A program made the translations under genes and the position numbers. From the NCBI RefSeq assembly GCF_000485595.1, contig NW_014577780.1:72770-94237 (forward strand): DNA of 21,468 nucleotides, given 5' to 3'. This document shows, in pieces, positions 7,360-16,692 of the stretch. The notes beneath the pieces are model-generated. The model saw only the letters and a list, made by a program, of their open reading frames with translations, searched no databases and was not told where the DNA came from. The stretch is from Priapulus caudatus (taxonomy: Eukaryota; Priapulida; Priapulimorpha; Priapulimorphida; Priapulidae). The first letter of the stretch is position 1. The number at the start of each line of letters is the position of its first letter.

Positions 7360-7676
7360 TCTGGTTAGGTTTAAGGTTAAGGGTAAGGTTAGGGTTGGGG
7401 TTGGAGGTTAGGTTATCAGTGTGGTTCGGTGCGAAGTGATAGGTGGTTGGGTTCTGGTTAGGTTTAAGGTTAAGGTCCGGGGTTTGGGGTTAGGTTTCAA
7501 GTTGAGGATAGCAGGTTATCGGTATGGTTCGGTGCGAAATGAGAGTTGGTTAGAATCGGGTTAGGCTTAAGGTTAAGCTTAGGGTTGGGGTTAGATTTCA
7601 AATTTAGGATAGGGTTATTAGAAGTAGGTTTGTAGTTGTTAAGGTTATTGGTATGGTTCGTTTGAAGTTGATTGGT
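7360..7676. repeat. Three diverged ~100-bp tandem units, telomere-like
   Basis: Units begin at 7360 (TCTGGTTAGGTTTAAGG), 7453 (the same word) and 7556 (TCGGGTTAGGCTTAAGG), with lengths of about 93, 103 and 121 bp. Each ends near GGTATGGTTCGGTGCGAA or a variant. They are G/T-rich on the plus strand with many TTAGG, TTAAGG and TTGGGG words; TTAGGGTTGGGG occurs at 7389 and 7579. TTAGG is the common insect telomere repeat. The divergence and complex unit suggest an interstitial relic or a minisatellite rather than an active telomere. Confidence 0.85.
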
Positions 7677-8190
7677 TTTGCGTAAATGTTTTACCTTTAC
7701 CTTGGGCTACCTTCATTGGAATATCGTCTTTTAATCAATTAGGGGTAAGAAATGTGATAAGTGATATAACATTGAAGATATAATTTGCGTGGAAATTGAA
7801 ATTAAGGTATAAATTGTGATATAATAATAAAATTGACTCGCTACGATTGCCACCGCTATTTTCGCCGTGTGTGGGTGTGGGTTACTATCGATGACTCATG
7901 TTAGGAGATAATATAATCAGCGACGAGATATGGTATAAATAACATGCTAATACTGAACTTTATACTGAAGCTGCTAATTGCATTAGAGTGAACCGGAGGG
8001 GGATTTATAAAGAAGCATATCCTCCAATACACACACGCATGTACCAAGCGCGTATGCGCAAACCTACCCCCACACGCATGTCTCCTGCTTTGTGCTATCG
8101 GAACTTTTATAATTACTACTGTTCATCCTGTCGTGAATAAAACAACATGCCTAATGGAAAATATTTCTAGCAGCTGTGTTAAAATTCCAC
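7677..8190. other. AT-rich unique sequence
   Basis: AT-rich intergenic-looking sequence (for example around 7740-7830 and 7900-7990) without a significant ORF. Short CA-rich words appear near 8028-8075. No element recognised. Confidence 0.5.
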
Positions 8191-8284
8191 GCACGCGTAC
8201 ACCCACGCACGCACACCCACACGCACGCCCACACGCACGCATGCGGCTACACACGTATGAAGGCACGCACCCACGCGCATACAG
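8191..8284. repeat. ACGC/CACA degenerate microsatellite
   Basis: Repeated ACGCAC, CCACACGC and CCACGCAC words. The His/Thr/Arg frames across it are compositional. Confidence 0.85.
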
Positions 8285-9084
8285 CGACACACCGTACCTC
8301 GCGTTCGATTATTCTGTTGAAAAGAGCTGATTGTTTTCATTTCAGTTTAGAAGTATCGAGTTATTATTCCATTTCGCTCGCAGCTTTCGCTTAATCGCTG
8401 TCGAAATGAGCAGTCAGCGGCCATTTTTCATCTTTCATGCGCGCCATTCGTGCCACAACTATAGAAACAGAATCCACACGACCTTCCCCGCGGGCTTGTA
8501 CTGTGCTTTGGGTTTGCAATGGAACCTGCGCGGTTTGTACCAGGGTTAGCAGATGCCTAGTTTCGAAGAACGGATGCACGTAAGACTTTCTTCGGCGCTT
8601 GCTCGGAAGCTCTCACCATATTCACAAAGGTTGACGATTTGCTTATGAGTTGATATCAAAATTAATCGCGGAGTGCCTCTTGCTATTATTGTTACTTCAA
8701 ATTTCTTTCTATGTCGCCGTGATGACATCATTGGAGACATACAATTTTAAGAGTTCATGTCAAGAGTTTATGTTTCGCATGGTTGAAAATAGGTTCAAAG
8801 TCGAATTTACGCATGAATTCCTCGTGGTATGATTTTTTTATGAAAGGTGTTCAACGACAGAATAACAGTTTGTATTGTTGGGAGGACAAAAACGAGAGAT
8901 TTATAAGTTCAAGTGCCAGCTGCCGCTAACAGAGATAGGATGCCCCCGTGACGTCACTATATCGCCAAGAGAATCGCGTTGTTCGGGCGGTGTTTGTTGC
9001 ATTACCTATCGCACTGATCACTGTTCCGTAGACAATCATGTTTCCGTGATAACTGACGAAGAGCGCTGCTGCTATTTTCGGTCT
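8285..9084. other. Unique sequence, no gene recognised
   Basis: About 800 bp of mixed sequence. ORFs such as 8875-9117 plus and 8926-9231 minus overlap on opposite strands, are under about 100 codons, and show no domain or convincing start context. Confidence 0.5.
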
Positions 9085-9180
9085 CTGCTGCCATCTATTG
9101 TGATATCGATCAACTAACAAGTCTTCGCCCGTTACTGGCTTCGCCGAGCAGTTCGTCAGACCGTCGGTAGATGGCAACAG
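9085..9180. repeat. Short inverted repeat with CCATCTA/TAGATGG ends
   Basis: CTGCTGCCATCTA (9085-9097) and TAGATGGCAACAG (9168-9180) are inverted copies at 12 of 13 positions around a 70-bp spacer. The GCCATCTA word is shared in part with the core ends at 5553 and 5731. It could be a tiny non-autonomous element or two binding-site-like words. Confidence 0.45.
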
Positions 9181-9469
9181 GAGTTCACGACGGGAGTTCA
9201 GCGCTGTTTCGGCTAATATAGGTGTATTCATTTGAAATTATTTTTGTTACTGCTTTTAGTGAAAATTTCTTCAGGAGATGTGAAGTATTGAGAAACAATA
9301 ATGCGGCAAAATTCGACAAACCCAGATAGGCCCGAGCGATGGTAATAATTACTAGCTTAATTACTATGCATGAGCGCAGCGGCGCTACATTATCACAACA
9401 CGTGTTTTTTCTACGATAACACCAGCTATAATTTATGTTGCAAATTTAATTCATTATAAAATTTTAGGC
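9181..9469. other. Unique AT-rich sequence
   Basis: No ORF, repeat or fold of note. Confidence 0.45.
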
Positions 9470-9778
9470 TTATATAATTATGTTACGTGCATTATTTATA
9501 CAATAAATATTAAATTTTAGCGATCGGACTGCCGTTATCGCTTGAATCGCTTCCCCGCGCTTCGGTTCGCTTCGTTTTTTTGCGTTTCTATCTCCACTAA
9601 ATATCTTCATTGCGAAGATTTTTTGAGCGAGGTTTCTTTTTAGTTCAGCTCGGTTTGTTACGTTTCTGCCTATTTTGATAACATTTAGCGACGTTTTATT
9701 ATTGCTAACCTTGTGCAAGATGTCAAGAACATCTATGCTCGAGTTCGTGACACTCTCAGAGGAACAGCGTAACTTCAT
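9470..9778 (-). CDS. Unassigned 102-codon ORF, weak candidate
   Basis: An ATG-initiated minus-strand frame with an in-frame TAA 24 bases upstream of the ATG, so the ORF is fully bounded. Unlike most open frames here it is not made of a microsatellite: it contains mixed residues with stretches such as SVTNSSIDVLDILHKVSN and LNVIKIGRNVTNRAEL. I recognise no domain, signal peptide or transmembrane segment, and no splice-site pair or promoter marks it. It may be a decayed transposon fragment or a chance ORF. Confidence 0.15.
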   Translation of the reverse strand: MKLRCSSESVTNSSIDVLDILHKVSNNKTSLNVIKIGRNVTNRAELKRNLAQKIFAMKIFSGDRNAKKRSEPKRGEAIQAITAVRSLKFNIYCINNARNIII

Positions 9779-10074
9779 GCTGAGAGCCTCGTCCTGTCCT
9801 TATCGTATATCGTTTTTCTCAAATCTTTTCCCGGATAAATTTCGTGATTAGCTAGCTATATACATGCAGCACGCGCACCGTACATCACTTGCCGATCACG
9901 TGTGTATTAATTACCTTACGTCATCGCTAATTTGTCAATAATTAAGCCACCGCCGGGTGTATACGTGATAATGAAAGGATCGTGAAAGGATTTTGTGCGT
10001 ATAATGAAGGTTTTTCGCTAATCTCGTCATGGCGCGTATGATAAGAGTTTTGGTAGGTTTCGCTGGGAATATGG
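9779..10074. other. Unique sequence, no gene recognised
   Basis: Mixed sequence. The minus-strand frames that cross it into the TGCG tract have no domain. Confidence 0.45.
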
Positions 10075-10195
10075 GGGCGTGCGTGGGCGCGGATTCGTGG
10101 GTGGGTGCCAGGGTGTGTGCGTCGTGAGTGACGGGGCGAATTTGCGTCAACACGTATGTATGAGCGTGCGTGCGAGCGTGCGTGCTTGACGTGCA
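10075..10195. repeat. Degenerate GTGCG/GGGTG tract
   Basis: Dispersed GTGCGTG, GGGTGGGTG and TGCGAGCG words, a weaker version of the TGCG tract at the window start. Confidence 0.6.
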
Positions 10196-10600
10196 TACGT
10201 TGTCATTTAATTCCGCAATAACTTGCGTATTCATATACTTGAGTGCGCGTCGGCATACGTGCGTAACTGTTGTACGCCACTTATAGACAGATCGTAACGT
10301 ATATCGCGCGAACGTTGGTACGGAGTTCCACCACGGCCAGATCCTAACCAGGTTTGCGGCCGAGCGCAGTGAATGTCAAGCAAATTGAGATTTATTCGAT
10401 GCCGATAATACGGCGAAATGCGCGGCGTGTTGCAATAAAGACGCGTGTCCCGTTTATCGCTGACGTTACATTGAGATTTGTGACGATGTGTGTGAGCGCA
10501 ACGATCGTGCTTAATGACGCCCTAAATTACAATAATATATATTTATGTAGATAGGGTTCGGATTAGATAACATTAGTGAGGGGGAAAAACAATGAAAGAG
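10196..10600. other. Unique CpG-containing sequence
   Basis: Mixed sequence with many CG dinucleotides (GCGCG, CGCGCGAACG) and no obvious CpG depletion. The plus ORF 10354-10554 (66 codons) has no domain. Confidence 0.45.
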
Positions 10601-10604
10601 GCAG

Positions 10605-10860
10605 TGACAGGAAGAGATAGAGATAGAGATAGGGATAGAGATAGAGATAGGGATAGAGATAGAGAGAGAGAGAGTGAGATAGACCGACAGGCAGACAAAC
10701 AGATAGACAGGTAGGTAGGCAGGCAGGCAAGCAGGCAGGCAAATAGACAGACAGATAGACAGGTAGGCAGGCAGGCAGGCAAGCAGACAGGCAGGCAAGC
10801 AGGCAAATAGACAGACAGATAAACAGACAGACAGACGGTCGGACAGATATACAGCGAAAG
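10605..10860. repeat. GATAGA and CAGG/CAGA compound microsatellite
   Basis: (GATAGA)n/(GATAGG)n at about 10613-10675 is followed by (CAGA)n, (CAGG)n and (GGTA)n variants. A ~55-60 bp segment built of AGGTAGGCAGGCAGGCAAGC ... AAATAGACAGACAGATA is duplicated (about 10709-10759 and 10760-10822), giving a higher-order repeat. Minus-strand frames rich in Cys/Leu/Pro/Ser are compositional. Confidence 0.93.
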
Positions 10861-11346
10861 AATACACGCCCAAGACAGAAACGCATAGAGATAGAGTGAA
10901 GGTGAAAGCTGGGATGACGGGGAAAGTTTACGAATAATCTACGAAATCTATGCTATTTCTGAGAGTAGAGACGTCCCTCTCATTGCTATACATGTCAATA
11001 TTCTGCTTCGTTACCATCAATCGTTATTTAATAATGTGGCAGCGTGCGCAAAAACATGCTCTTCTATTTATCCATCCTTTCGCTTCGCTTGTTCACTGAC
11101 TATATATGCATAAGTAATATATAAACATAGATCTAAAAAGCATTTATTTCATATCGCTCGTGAGATTATATCTTTATTGTGTCAGTGTTTGCATTGTGCG
11201 TAAAATTGCATGTTGGATAAGTAGATGCAGCTGTTGAGTAGCTACATGTGTAGGATGTGCCACTGGACGCTGCAATGGCGTGTACTGTTTATTATTGGTG
11301 TTCATTCCAATTTTTTCCGGCTCCACGGCATTTTTTTCGTTTTGTC
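10861..11346. other. Unique sequence, no gene recognised
   Basis: Mixed to AT-rich sequence without notable ORFs or folds. Confidence 0.45.
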
Positions 11347-11460
11347 ATAATTATAATAATAATAATAATAATAATAATCCCAATAATAATAATAATAATT
11401 ATTATTATTATTGTTGTTGTTATTATTATTATTATTATTATTATTGTTGTTGTTATTATA
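11347..11460. repeat. AAT then ATT/GTT repeat, self-complementary
   Basis: (AAT)n, interrupted once by CCC, turns at about 11398 into (ATT)n with two (GTT)3 inserts. Because (AAT)n and (ATT)n are complementary, the block forms an imperfect ~50-bp-arm hairpin. Ile, Asn and Tyr homopolymer frames are artefacts. Confidence 0.93.
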
Positions 11461-12136
11461 TAGTATATACACATGTATTATACACACGCGCGCACGTACG
11501 CACGCACACACGTTTACAGGAGTGAATAACCTCGATTAAAAGTAAAAGGTATAATGTTGCAAAACTATTGTTAACAAAAAATGGTTTTCTAACTTAAATA
11601 ACTGTTTTAATAATGTACCGCTGCCATTATGATAACACTTGTTGATTAATTGTAGTTGGCTAGCTACTATATTGTCGTCGCAGTGGCGGTCACTCATTTA
11701 ATGAGGATGGGCGGTATACACTGACGCTCTGTGTTTGTTATCTTGTTCCTGCTCGCCGGGTAACAAATGGAGCAGCGCTGACAAGTAGACTCGACTCCCA
11801 CATAAAGAGAGACAGCCGAACAAATGCCGTTGATAGGAGAATCCGCCTCACAATTGAAGCCCGCTGACAAATAACTGGGGGAGGAGGCAGACTGACGATG
11901 ATGACGGAGGAGAGGAGGCAGGAAGGATGATGATGATGATGAAGATGAAGCTGTGCACCACTGTTTAATCACTGATTAATCGTCAGTCTCTTGGCATCAT
12001 GCGGATGCGCGTGGCGTCGCAGTGCGGGCCTGCGGCCCAATAATATTTGCTTCTCGCTCACGCGCGTCGAATTAATATAGCTGAGTGAACGCGGGACGAA
12101 TTGTTGCGCGCCAGCCATAGCCAGCGCTCTGCTAGT
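11461..12136. other. Unique sequence with a short GAT run
   Basis: Mixed sequence. A (GAT)5 run lies near 11927-11942, and a short CG/CA-alternating stretch lies at about 11482-11512. The minus ORF 11694-11972 begins in the GAT run and has no domain. Confidence 0.45.
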
Positions 12137-12139
12137 TCA

Positions 12140-12235
12140 TGCGCACGCACGCGCACACACACATACATGTACAGCATGCACGCACGCACGCACGCACGCA
12201 CGCACACATGCACGCACATGCATACGCGCACGCCC
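12140..12235. repeat. ACGC/CACA microsatellite
   Basis: (CGCA)n, with a clean run at about 12177-12205, and (CA)n words. It is the complement-strand form of the TGCG repeats elsewhere in the window. Confidence 0.9.
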
Positions 12236-12251
12236 TAGGAAGAATCCCTTC

Positions 12252-12270
12252 ATAGGAAGAATCTTCCTAT
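12252..12270. repeat. 19-bp palindrome
   Basis: ATAGGAAGA-A-TCTTCCTAT, perfect 9-bp arms around one base. The left arm word TAGGAAGAATC also occurs 17 bp upstream as a direct repeat. Confidence 0.8.
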
Positions 12271-12410
12271 TACAAATCGTGTCATAAGAGAGCGTATATG
12301 CGTATGTCGTATTTGTCATAGATGCAAGCAGAACTTGTAGGTCATGCGGCTGGGTACGCGCGCGGGAATCATCGCACGAAAAACTCAACGTGGTTAAAAA
12401 ATAGAGATAC

Positions 12411-12590
12411 ACAGGGGAAGCCGCCGGGGTGTGTACTACTCTCAAGGTACAGGGGAAGCCGCCGGGGTGTGTACTACTCTCAGGGCACACAGGGGAAGCC
12501 GCCGGGGTGTGTACTACTCTCAGGGCACAGGGGAAGCCGCCGCGGTGTGTACTACTCTCAGGGCACAGGGGAAGCAGCCGGGGTGTGTAC
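12411..12590. repeat. 38-bp minisatellite, ~4.7 copies
   Basis: Units start at 12411, 12449, 12489, 12527 and 12565, with lengths 38, 40, 38, 38 and a 26-bp partial. Each begins ACAGGGGAAGCCGCCGGGG and ends with TGTACTACTCTCAGGGC. Copies are almost identical, indicating recent amplification. The period is not a multiple of 3, so open frames across it (both strands) mix reading frames and are not a repeat protein. Confidence 0.96.
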
Positions 12591-12835
12591 GTGCGACGTG
12601 GCATTCGCTGCATGCCGAGACGACCCGCGTGCACATCATCACAACTGTGATGAAACCCTAAATAGGGACTCGGAGTATTAATTAGGGCTTGCTGGCACAG
12701 CATCCCACCCCCGTTCATAGCGTAGCGTGTGTTTACGTAAGCGGGCATGCACGGCGGTAAGTCTAACACAGCCTACCTGACAAATTACTATAAACACAGA
12801 GTGAGTGAAAGCGAGAAGAAGTGAACAAAGTATGT
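12591..12835. other. Unique sequence with a small palindrome
   Basis: Contains TCATCACA-AC-TGTGATGA at 12636-12653, an 8-bp-arm palindrome. Otherwise unremarkable. Confidence 0.5.
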
Positions 12836-12891
12836 GAGAGAGATAGATGGTGGATAAACAGAGAGAGAGAGAGAGCGAGAGAGACAGAGAC

Positions 12892-12927
<36 letters not shown>

Positions 12928-13092
12928 GATGGGTGGCGAGGAAGAGGGAGTGGGAGATGGAGAGGGAGAGAGAGGGGTAGATAGATATGGAGAGGGAGAG
13001 GGAGAGGGGGAGATAGATAGGGAGAGGGAGAGAGGGGGAGATAGATAGGGAGATGGAGAAGGAGAGTGAGAGGGAGAGGGAGAGGGAGAGTA
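12836..13092. repeat. GA-rich microsatellite with higher-order units
   Basis: (GA)n at the left grades into GGGAGA words. A ~36-bp unit containing GGGGGAGATAGATAGGGAGA is repeated about three times (near 12975-13060). Plus-strand Arg/Glu and minus-strand Ser/Leu/Pro frames are compositional. Confidence 0.93.
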
Positions 13093-13147
13093 TTCATGTA
13101 CTTGCGTGTGTGCGAGCGAGCAATAAAGAGAGCAGATAGAGAGCGAG

Positions 13148-13374
13148 ATGGCGAGTGCAGCAGCAGCATTCATGCATGACCTTGGTAGAGGGCGGCGCTG
13201 CAATTTCATCTGCGCTGCAATTTCATCACATCTGCGCGGAATTCAGCCCAGTGGGCGTCCGTGCATGAGCGGCAGGTGCTTGAGTGGGTGTATGGCGGCT
13301 GCCTGCATGGTTGTAGTGTGGGCGAACTTGTGTACGAGAAAAAACAAGAACGAAGGGATGGGGCCGCATCATAG
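13148..13374 (+). CDS. Possible first exon ending at a splice donor
   Basis: An ATG at 13148 (GCGAGATGGCG, a G at -3 and +4) opens a 75-codon frame, MASAAAAFMHDLGRGRR..., that runs to TAG|GTGAGT at 13374/13375 and meets a TGA inside the donor. It follows a GA tract and is not itself a microsatellite, although it contains a 16-bp direct duplication (GCGCTGCAATTTCATC, twice near 13194-13228). No domain is recognisable and no downstream exon could be joined. Treat as a weak candidate. Confidence 0.15.
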
Positions 13375-13790
13375 GTGAGTGAGAGGTGACGTGGAAAAGA
13401 GTTATTGAGAACGCGTGTTCGAGAAACGGCGAGAGATAGCTCAAGAGAGGGAGAGAGAAAAACAAGAAAGAAGGAGCGGAAATGAGAGTGGGGTGTGTGA
13501 GCGAGATAGGGTATGAAATAGATATGGACAGGCAAACGTATTGATCGGTACATCTAAGCAAGGCTAGACAACGCGAAGGAGGCAGCGAGACGGTAGATCG
13601 TTTGCGATTTCACACGTTGTGCGTTTAGTTTGTAAGATTCTCGCTCAATGATCCTCCTACGCACAGCTCTAACGTGCAAGGTTGGGCAGATATTGACCAG
13701 AATTGACCAGAAAAGACGTTCAGTACGTCGAGATTTACACGCAGTGTAAATGTCAAGGCATTCCCGTGTTGCGTGCGCACACAATAGAAG
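13375..13790. other. Unique sequence with a GA-rich interval
   Basis: A weak GA-rich stretch at about 13430-13510, then mixed sequence. Minus-strand ORFs here (13206-13561 region, 13554-13793) lack domains. Confidence 0.45.
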
Positions 13791-14376
13791 CATTGAATAT
13801 AATAATTAAATATTAATAATTAATTGAATATATAAGCATTGAATTGAATAATGTAAGCACCTACTAGTTGCCACAACGGCTAGCGTAATTGTGAAATCCC
13901 TTGTGTGTAATGTGGCCGAGAAAATTATTTATAGACCACAGGGCAATTATTAGGCCGAACAGCCGTATATCATCCGTACATCACTGGACACTGGCCCGTT
14001 GCTGGCCGTCAGGGTGCTAGGTTTGTCATTAGGGTAGGTTCGTCATTATCGTGCAATTAATCGAGCCCCGGTAGTTTACAATCCGTTTTATGCGATCAAA
14101 TATCCGTTTTTTCTCCGAGAATTGCGCATTACGCTTTTCGCTGTATATTATATACCGACACGACACGGTCACGTGATTTCCAGCGTGAAATATTTATTAT
14201 GCCAGTAGATTGCGCTTATAGAATCGCGCAGAAAATTCTATTATCGAATCCCCGAAGCGTGCGTATGTGTCATCAAGGCAACACAGAGAACAGCCATGTT
14301 AGCCAGTCACTAGGCCATGTTTTTTTTTTAAATGTAGGGAATTCCTATTCTACTATAGTATACTTCCTATCAGTAA
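13790..14376. other. AT-rich then mixed unique sequence
   Basis: 13790-13850 is AT-rich with AGCATTGAAT repeated twice, followed by non-coding-looking sequence. The plus ORF 14199-14420 has no domain and runs into the palindrome at 14377. Confidence 0.45.
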
Positions 14377-14401
14377 CGTATATAGAGACTCTCTATATAC
14401 G
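14377..14401. repeat. Perfect 25-bp palindrome
   Basis: CGTATATAGAGA-C-TCTCTATATACG, with perfect 12-bp arms around one base. CTTCCTAT occurs on both sides (14363 and 14408), bracketing it as an 8-bp direct repeat. Confidence 0.88.
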
Positions 14402-14424
14402 GCTCTGCTTCCTATGCTAGCACG

Positions 14425-14438
14425 GCGACATCTGGTGG
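14425..14438 (-). promoter_or_regulatory. CTCF-like word on the minus strand
   Basis: Reads CCACCAGATGTCGC on the minus strand, one base different from the plus-strand word at 6614-6627. The two point toward each other across about 7.8 kb. Confidence 0.3.
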
Positions 14439-15282
14439 CAAACGATGGAATCGGTTGCAGCTACGCACTACACACGTAGATATTTTTTTTACAAGAATCT
14501 TGTAAGTTCTTGTAACATGAGTTTTTTTTTACAAAATGTACGTGATTCGGTTCGCGCGATGCGACACCTGATCCGAAGAACGACGAATTTCGAGTTCGAC
14601 GTAACTCGACAAAACCCGTGCGCGTTCGGCAACAATCGTCGGAATGACGGAAACTAACGAGGCTGGCTTTGCCGGTCGACTCCTTCGGCGGTCCATCTTC
14701 TATATAACATTGGTGAGCCGCGAGTGCTGCTCTGTGATCCCGTCCGTATGCTCATTCATTCTCCCTAGCCGTAATTAACGAGTTGTGTGGTGTGAATGGG
14801 CGAGTGACGGGGCGTGTATTTGTATGTGTATGTGTATATGTATATATGTATAATATATGTATGTCTATATACGCACGCACGCGTACATGTACGTGGTCTC
14901 CTGCCTTACGGCAGGTTTCTAGGAAAATGTTCGCTTTCATTACGATGGTCATTGTCGTCTTGTGCGACTGAGATTTTTGGACAACGGACTCAGCGTTTTG
15001 AATAGTGATGGCTGGTGACATGATCTCTCAAAAATGACATTCTCACAAACTCCTCTCCATTTCCCCGCGCATTTCGCGGTCACGCTCATTCCCCCACCCC
15101 ACGTTCTCGCTCCCGTTTTTGTCCTCGCGGTCACTTAGACGTGCCAATCGCTCTCCGTGCTCCATTTGAGAGATTATGGAAGTGCGCGTGACAGCCCTGC
15201 GGCGGCAGGTAATGCATGGCCGGAGCAGGTGGGATGCTGACACGCTCGCTGAGCCTGCTCTATCTAGGTGAGAAATTGACCA
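14439..15282. other. Unique sequence, no gene established
   Basis: Contains T8-T9 runs (about 14482 and 14522), a TATATAAC word near 14701, a TATGTGTATG/TATATG repeat at about 14820-14870 and donor-like GGCAG|GTAATG (15208/15209) and CTAG|GTGAGA (15267/15268) words. A short frame from ATG 15216 (MAGAGGMLTRSLSLLYL) reaches the latter. None of this amounts to a gene. Confidence 0.4.
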
Positions 15283-15518
15283 ACGCGCGCGCGCGCGAGA
15301 GAGAGGAGGGAATGGAAAAGAGAGAGAGAGATATAGTGAGAGAGAGGGGGCGGGTGAGAGAGAGACAGTGGGAAAGAGAGAGAGGAAGGGGGAGGGAGTG
15401 AGAGAGAGCGAGAGAGAGAGGGAGAGAGAGGGGGAGAGAGGAAGGGGGAGGGAGTGAGAGAGAGAAAGTGGGAAAGAGAGAGAGGGAGAGGGGGGAAGAG
15501 AGCGCGCGCGCGCGTGTG
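15283..15518. repeat. GA tract bounded by CG runs
   Basis: A ~200-bp GA/GGGA purine tract begins with (CG)n at 15284-15297 and ends with (CG)n at about 15503-15514 followed by TGTGTG. A ~55-bp segment containing GAGGAAGGGGGAGGGAGTGA is duplicated (15382 and 15437). Purine tracts are triplex-prone and CG runs Z-DNA-prone. Confidence 0.92.
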
Positions 15519-15817
15519 TGAAAGCTATAACATTGCGCGTTGCACACCGGTAATTCGGCAGTAAGTGGGTGCCACCGCCGGCAATGCATTCATTTATTTC
15601 GAGGTAAATTCAATCGGCAGAAGTAATAAGTGGAGCATCTCGCGTCGAGCCATGTTGGATAGAATCTTCTGCTGCTGGCTCTCTATTGTCCCGACACGCG
15701 CGATCTGATCCCCAGGGGGCATGCGGACGGCGTGAGGTAGGACGCGTTTCATTTGCATCCCAAACCAATCTCTGATGTATAAATGTCTTAAAGCATGGCT
15801 GCACACTTGAGTGTGGA

Positions 15818-15820
<3 letters not shown>
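15519..15820. other. Unique sequence, no gene recognised
   Basis: Mixed sequence. Two short minus-strand frames overlap each other here, which argues against either being real. Confidence 0.45.

Positions 15821-15821
<1 letters not shown>

Positions 15822-15898
<77 letters not shown>
15822..15898. repeat. Pure TG dinucleotide repeat (~38 units)
   Basis: An uninterrupted TG run of 77 bases. Valine/cysteine and threonine/histidine frames through it are artefacts. Length polymorphism and Z-DNA formation are expected. Confidence 0.98.
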
Positions 15899-15899
<1 letters not shown>

Positions 15900-15901
<2 letters not shown>

Positions 15902-16645
15902 TGCGAGGGTGAGAGAGAGGCGTGTCAAGACGCGGCTAGTACGCGTGGTGCTGGATCGGGTGGAGGCTGCGGATGGAAGCATCCTCTCTCTGACAAGGAG
16001 CTCTTGGCTTCCGGATTCAGTCAGCCGTGCTTCTTGCTGTGTGCGACACTTAAACAACGCTTCTCCCAGCTTCCCGTACAGCAGCGCTACGGATTCTGAA
16101 CGAAAGGGTTAACTGTGTCTGTATCTCTGCGCAACGTCGACAACTTTACTTTCCGTGCAGGACATGAGGTTCTAGGACGAAGAGTCAGCAGTGTTTTTCT
16201 TCCTGCGACGCATATAGACATCGTTTCTCGCGCAGCCTCTCTCTCATACAGGGCTTCAGGAGGCTTTAGTAACACGTGCGCACTTGGGGACGCATCGCTG
16301 AAGCCGCTAGACCAGCACAACCACTCGCCGAAGAGGAAATCCCACGCAAAGTTACTCGTATCCTTCAACGCCCAATTTATCACTCGAGTACGCACGCAGT
16401 AGTAATGTATCGTTCTCGCTCTGTGTGCACGCGCACGCGCGCGCGTTAGTAATCCAATTTTTAGAAAGCAGTTTAAAGTCTTCGTGTCGGATTTGTAGAT
16501 GCGGTGATGGTGGGGGGGGGGGCACGAGGGGAAGGCTAGTTTGAAAGGCTGCGTGGAACAGGAGATGATGAGAGGATGAGAAGCGGAAGAAGTGTCTTAT
16601 GACGCATGTGACAGATAAACGCTATAGAACTTGCCGCCACACGCA
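15900..16645. other. Unique sequence with opposed ORFs
   Basis: ORFs of 95 codons (16115-16402 plus) and 102 codons (16087-16395 minus) cover nearly the same bases and neither shows a domain, so at most one could be real. The sequence is not repetitive. A G-rich run (G10 or longer) lies at about 16511-16521. Confidence 0.4.
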
Positions 16646-16692
16646 CTCGCTGGCTGGCTAGCTCGCTGGCTGGCTAGCTCGCTGGCTACTAG
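16646..16692. repeat. 16-bp tandem repeat, ~3 copies
   Basis: CTCGCTGGCTGGCTAG at 16646 and 16662, then CTCGCTGGCTACTAG at 16678. Confidence 0.92.

Noticed and set aside
16087-16402. Opposed ~100-codon ORFs as a real gene pair
   Set aside because: Neither has a recognisable domain or splice context; overlap on opposite strands is expected by chance in GC-balanced sequence.
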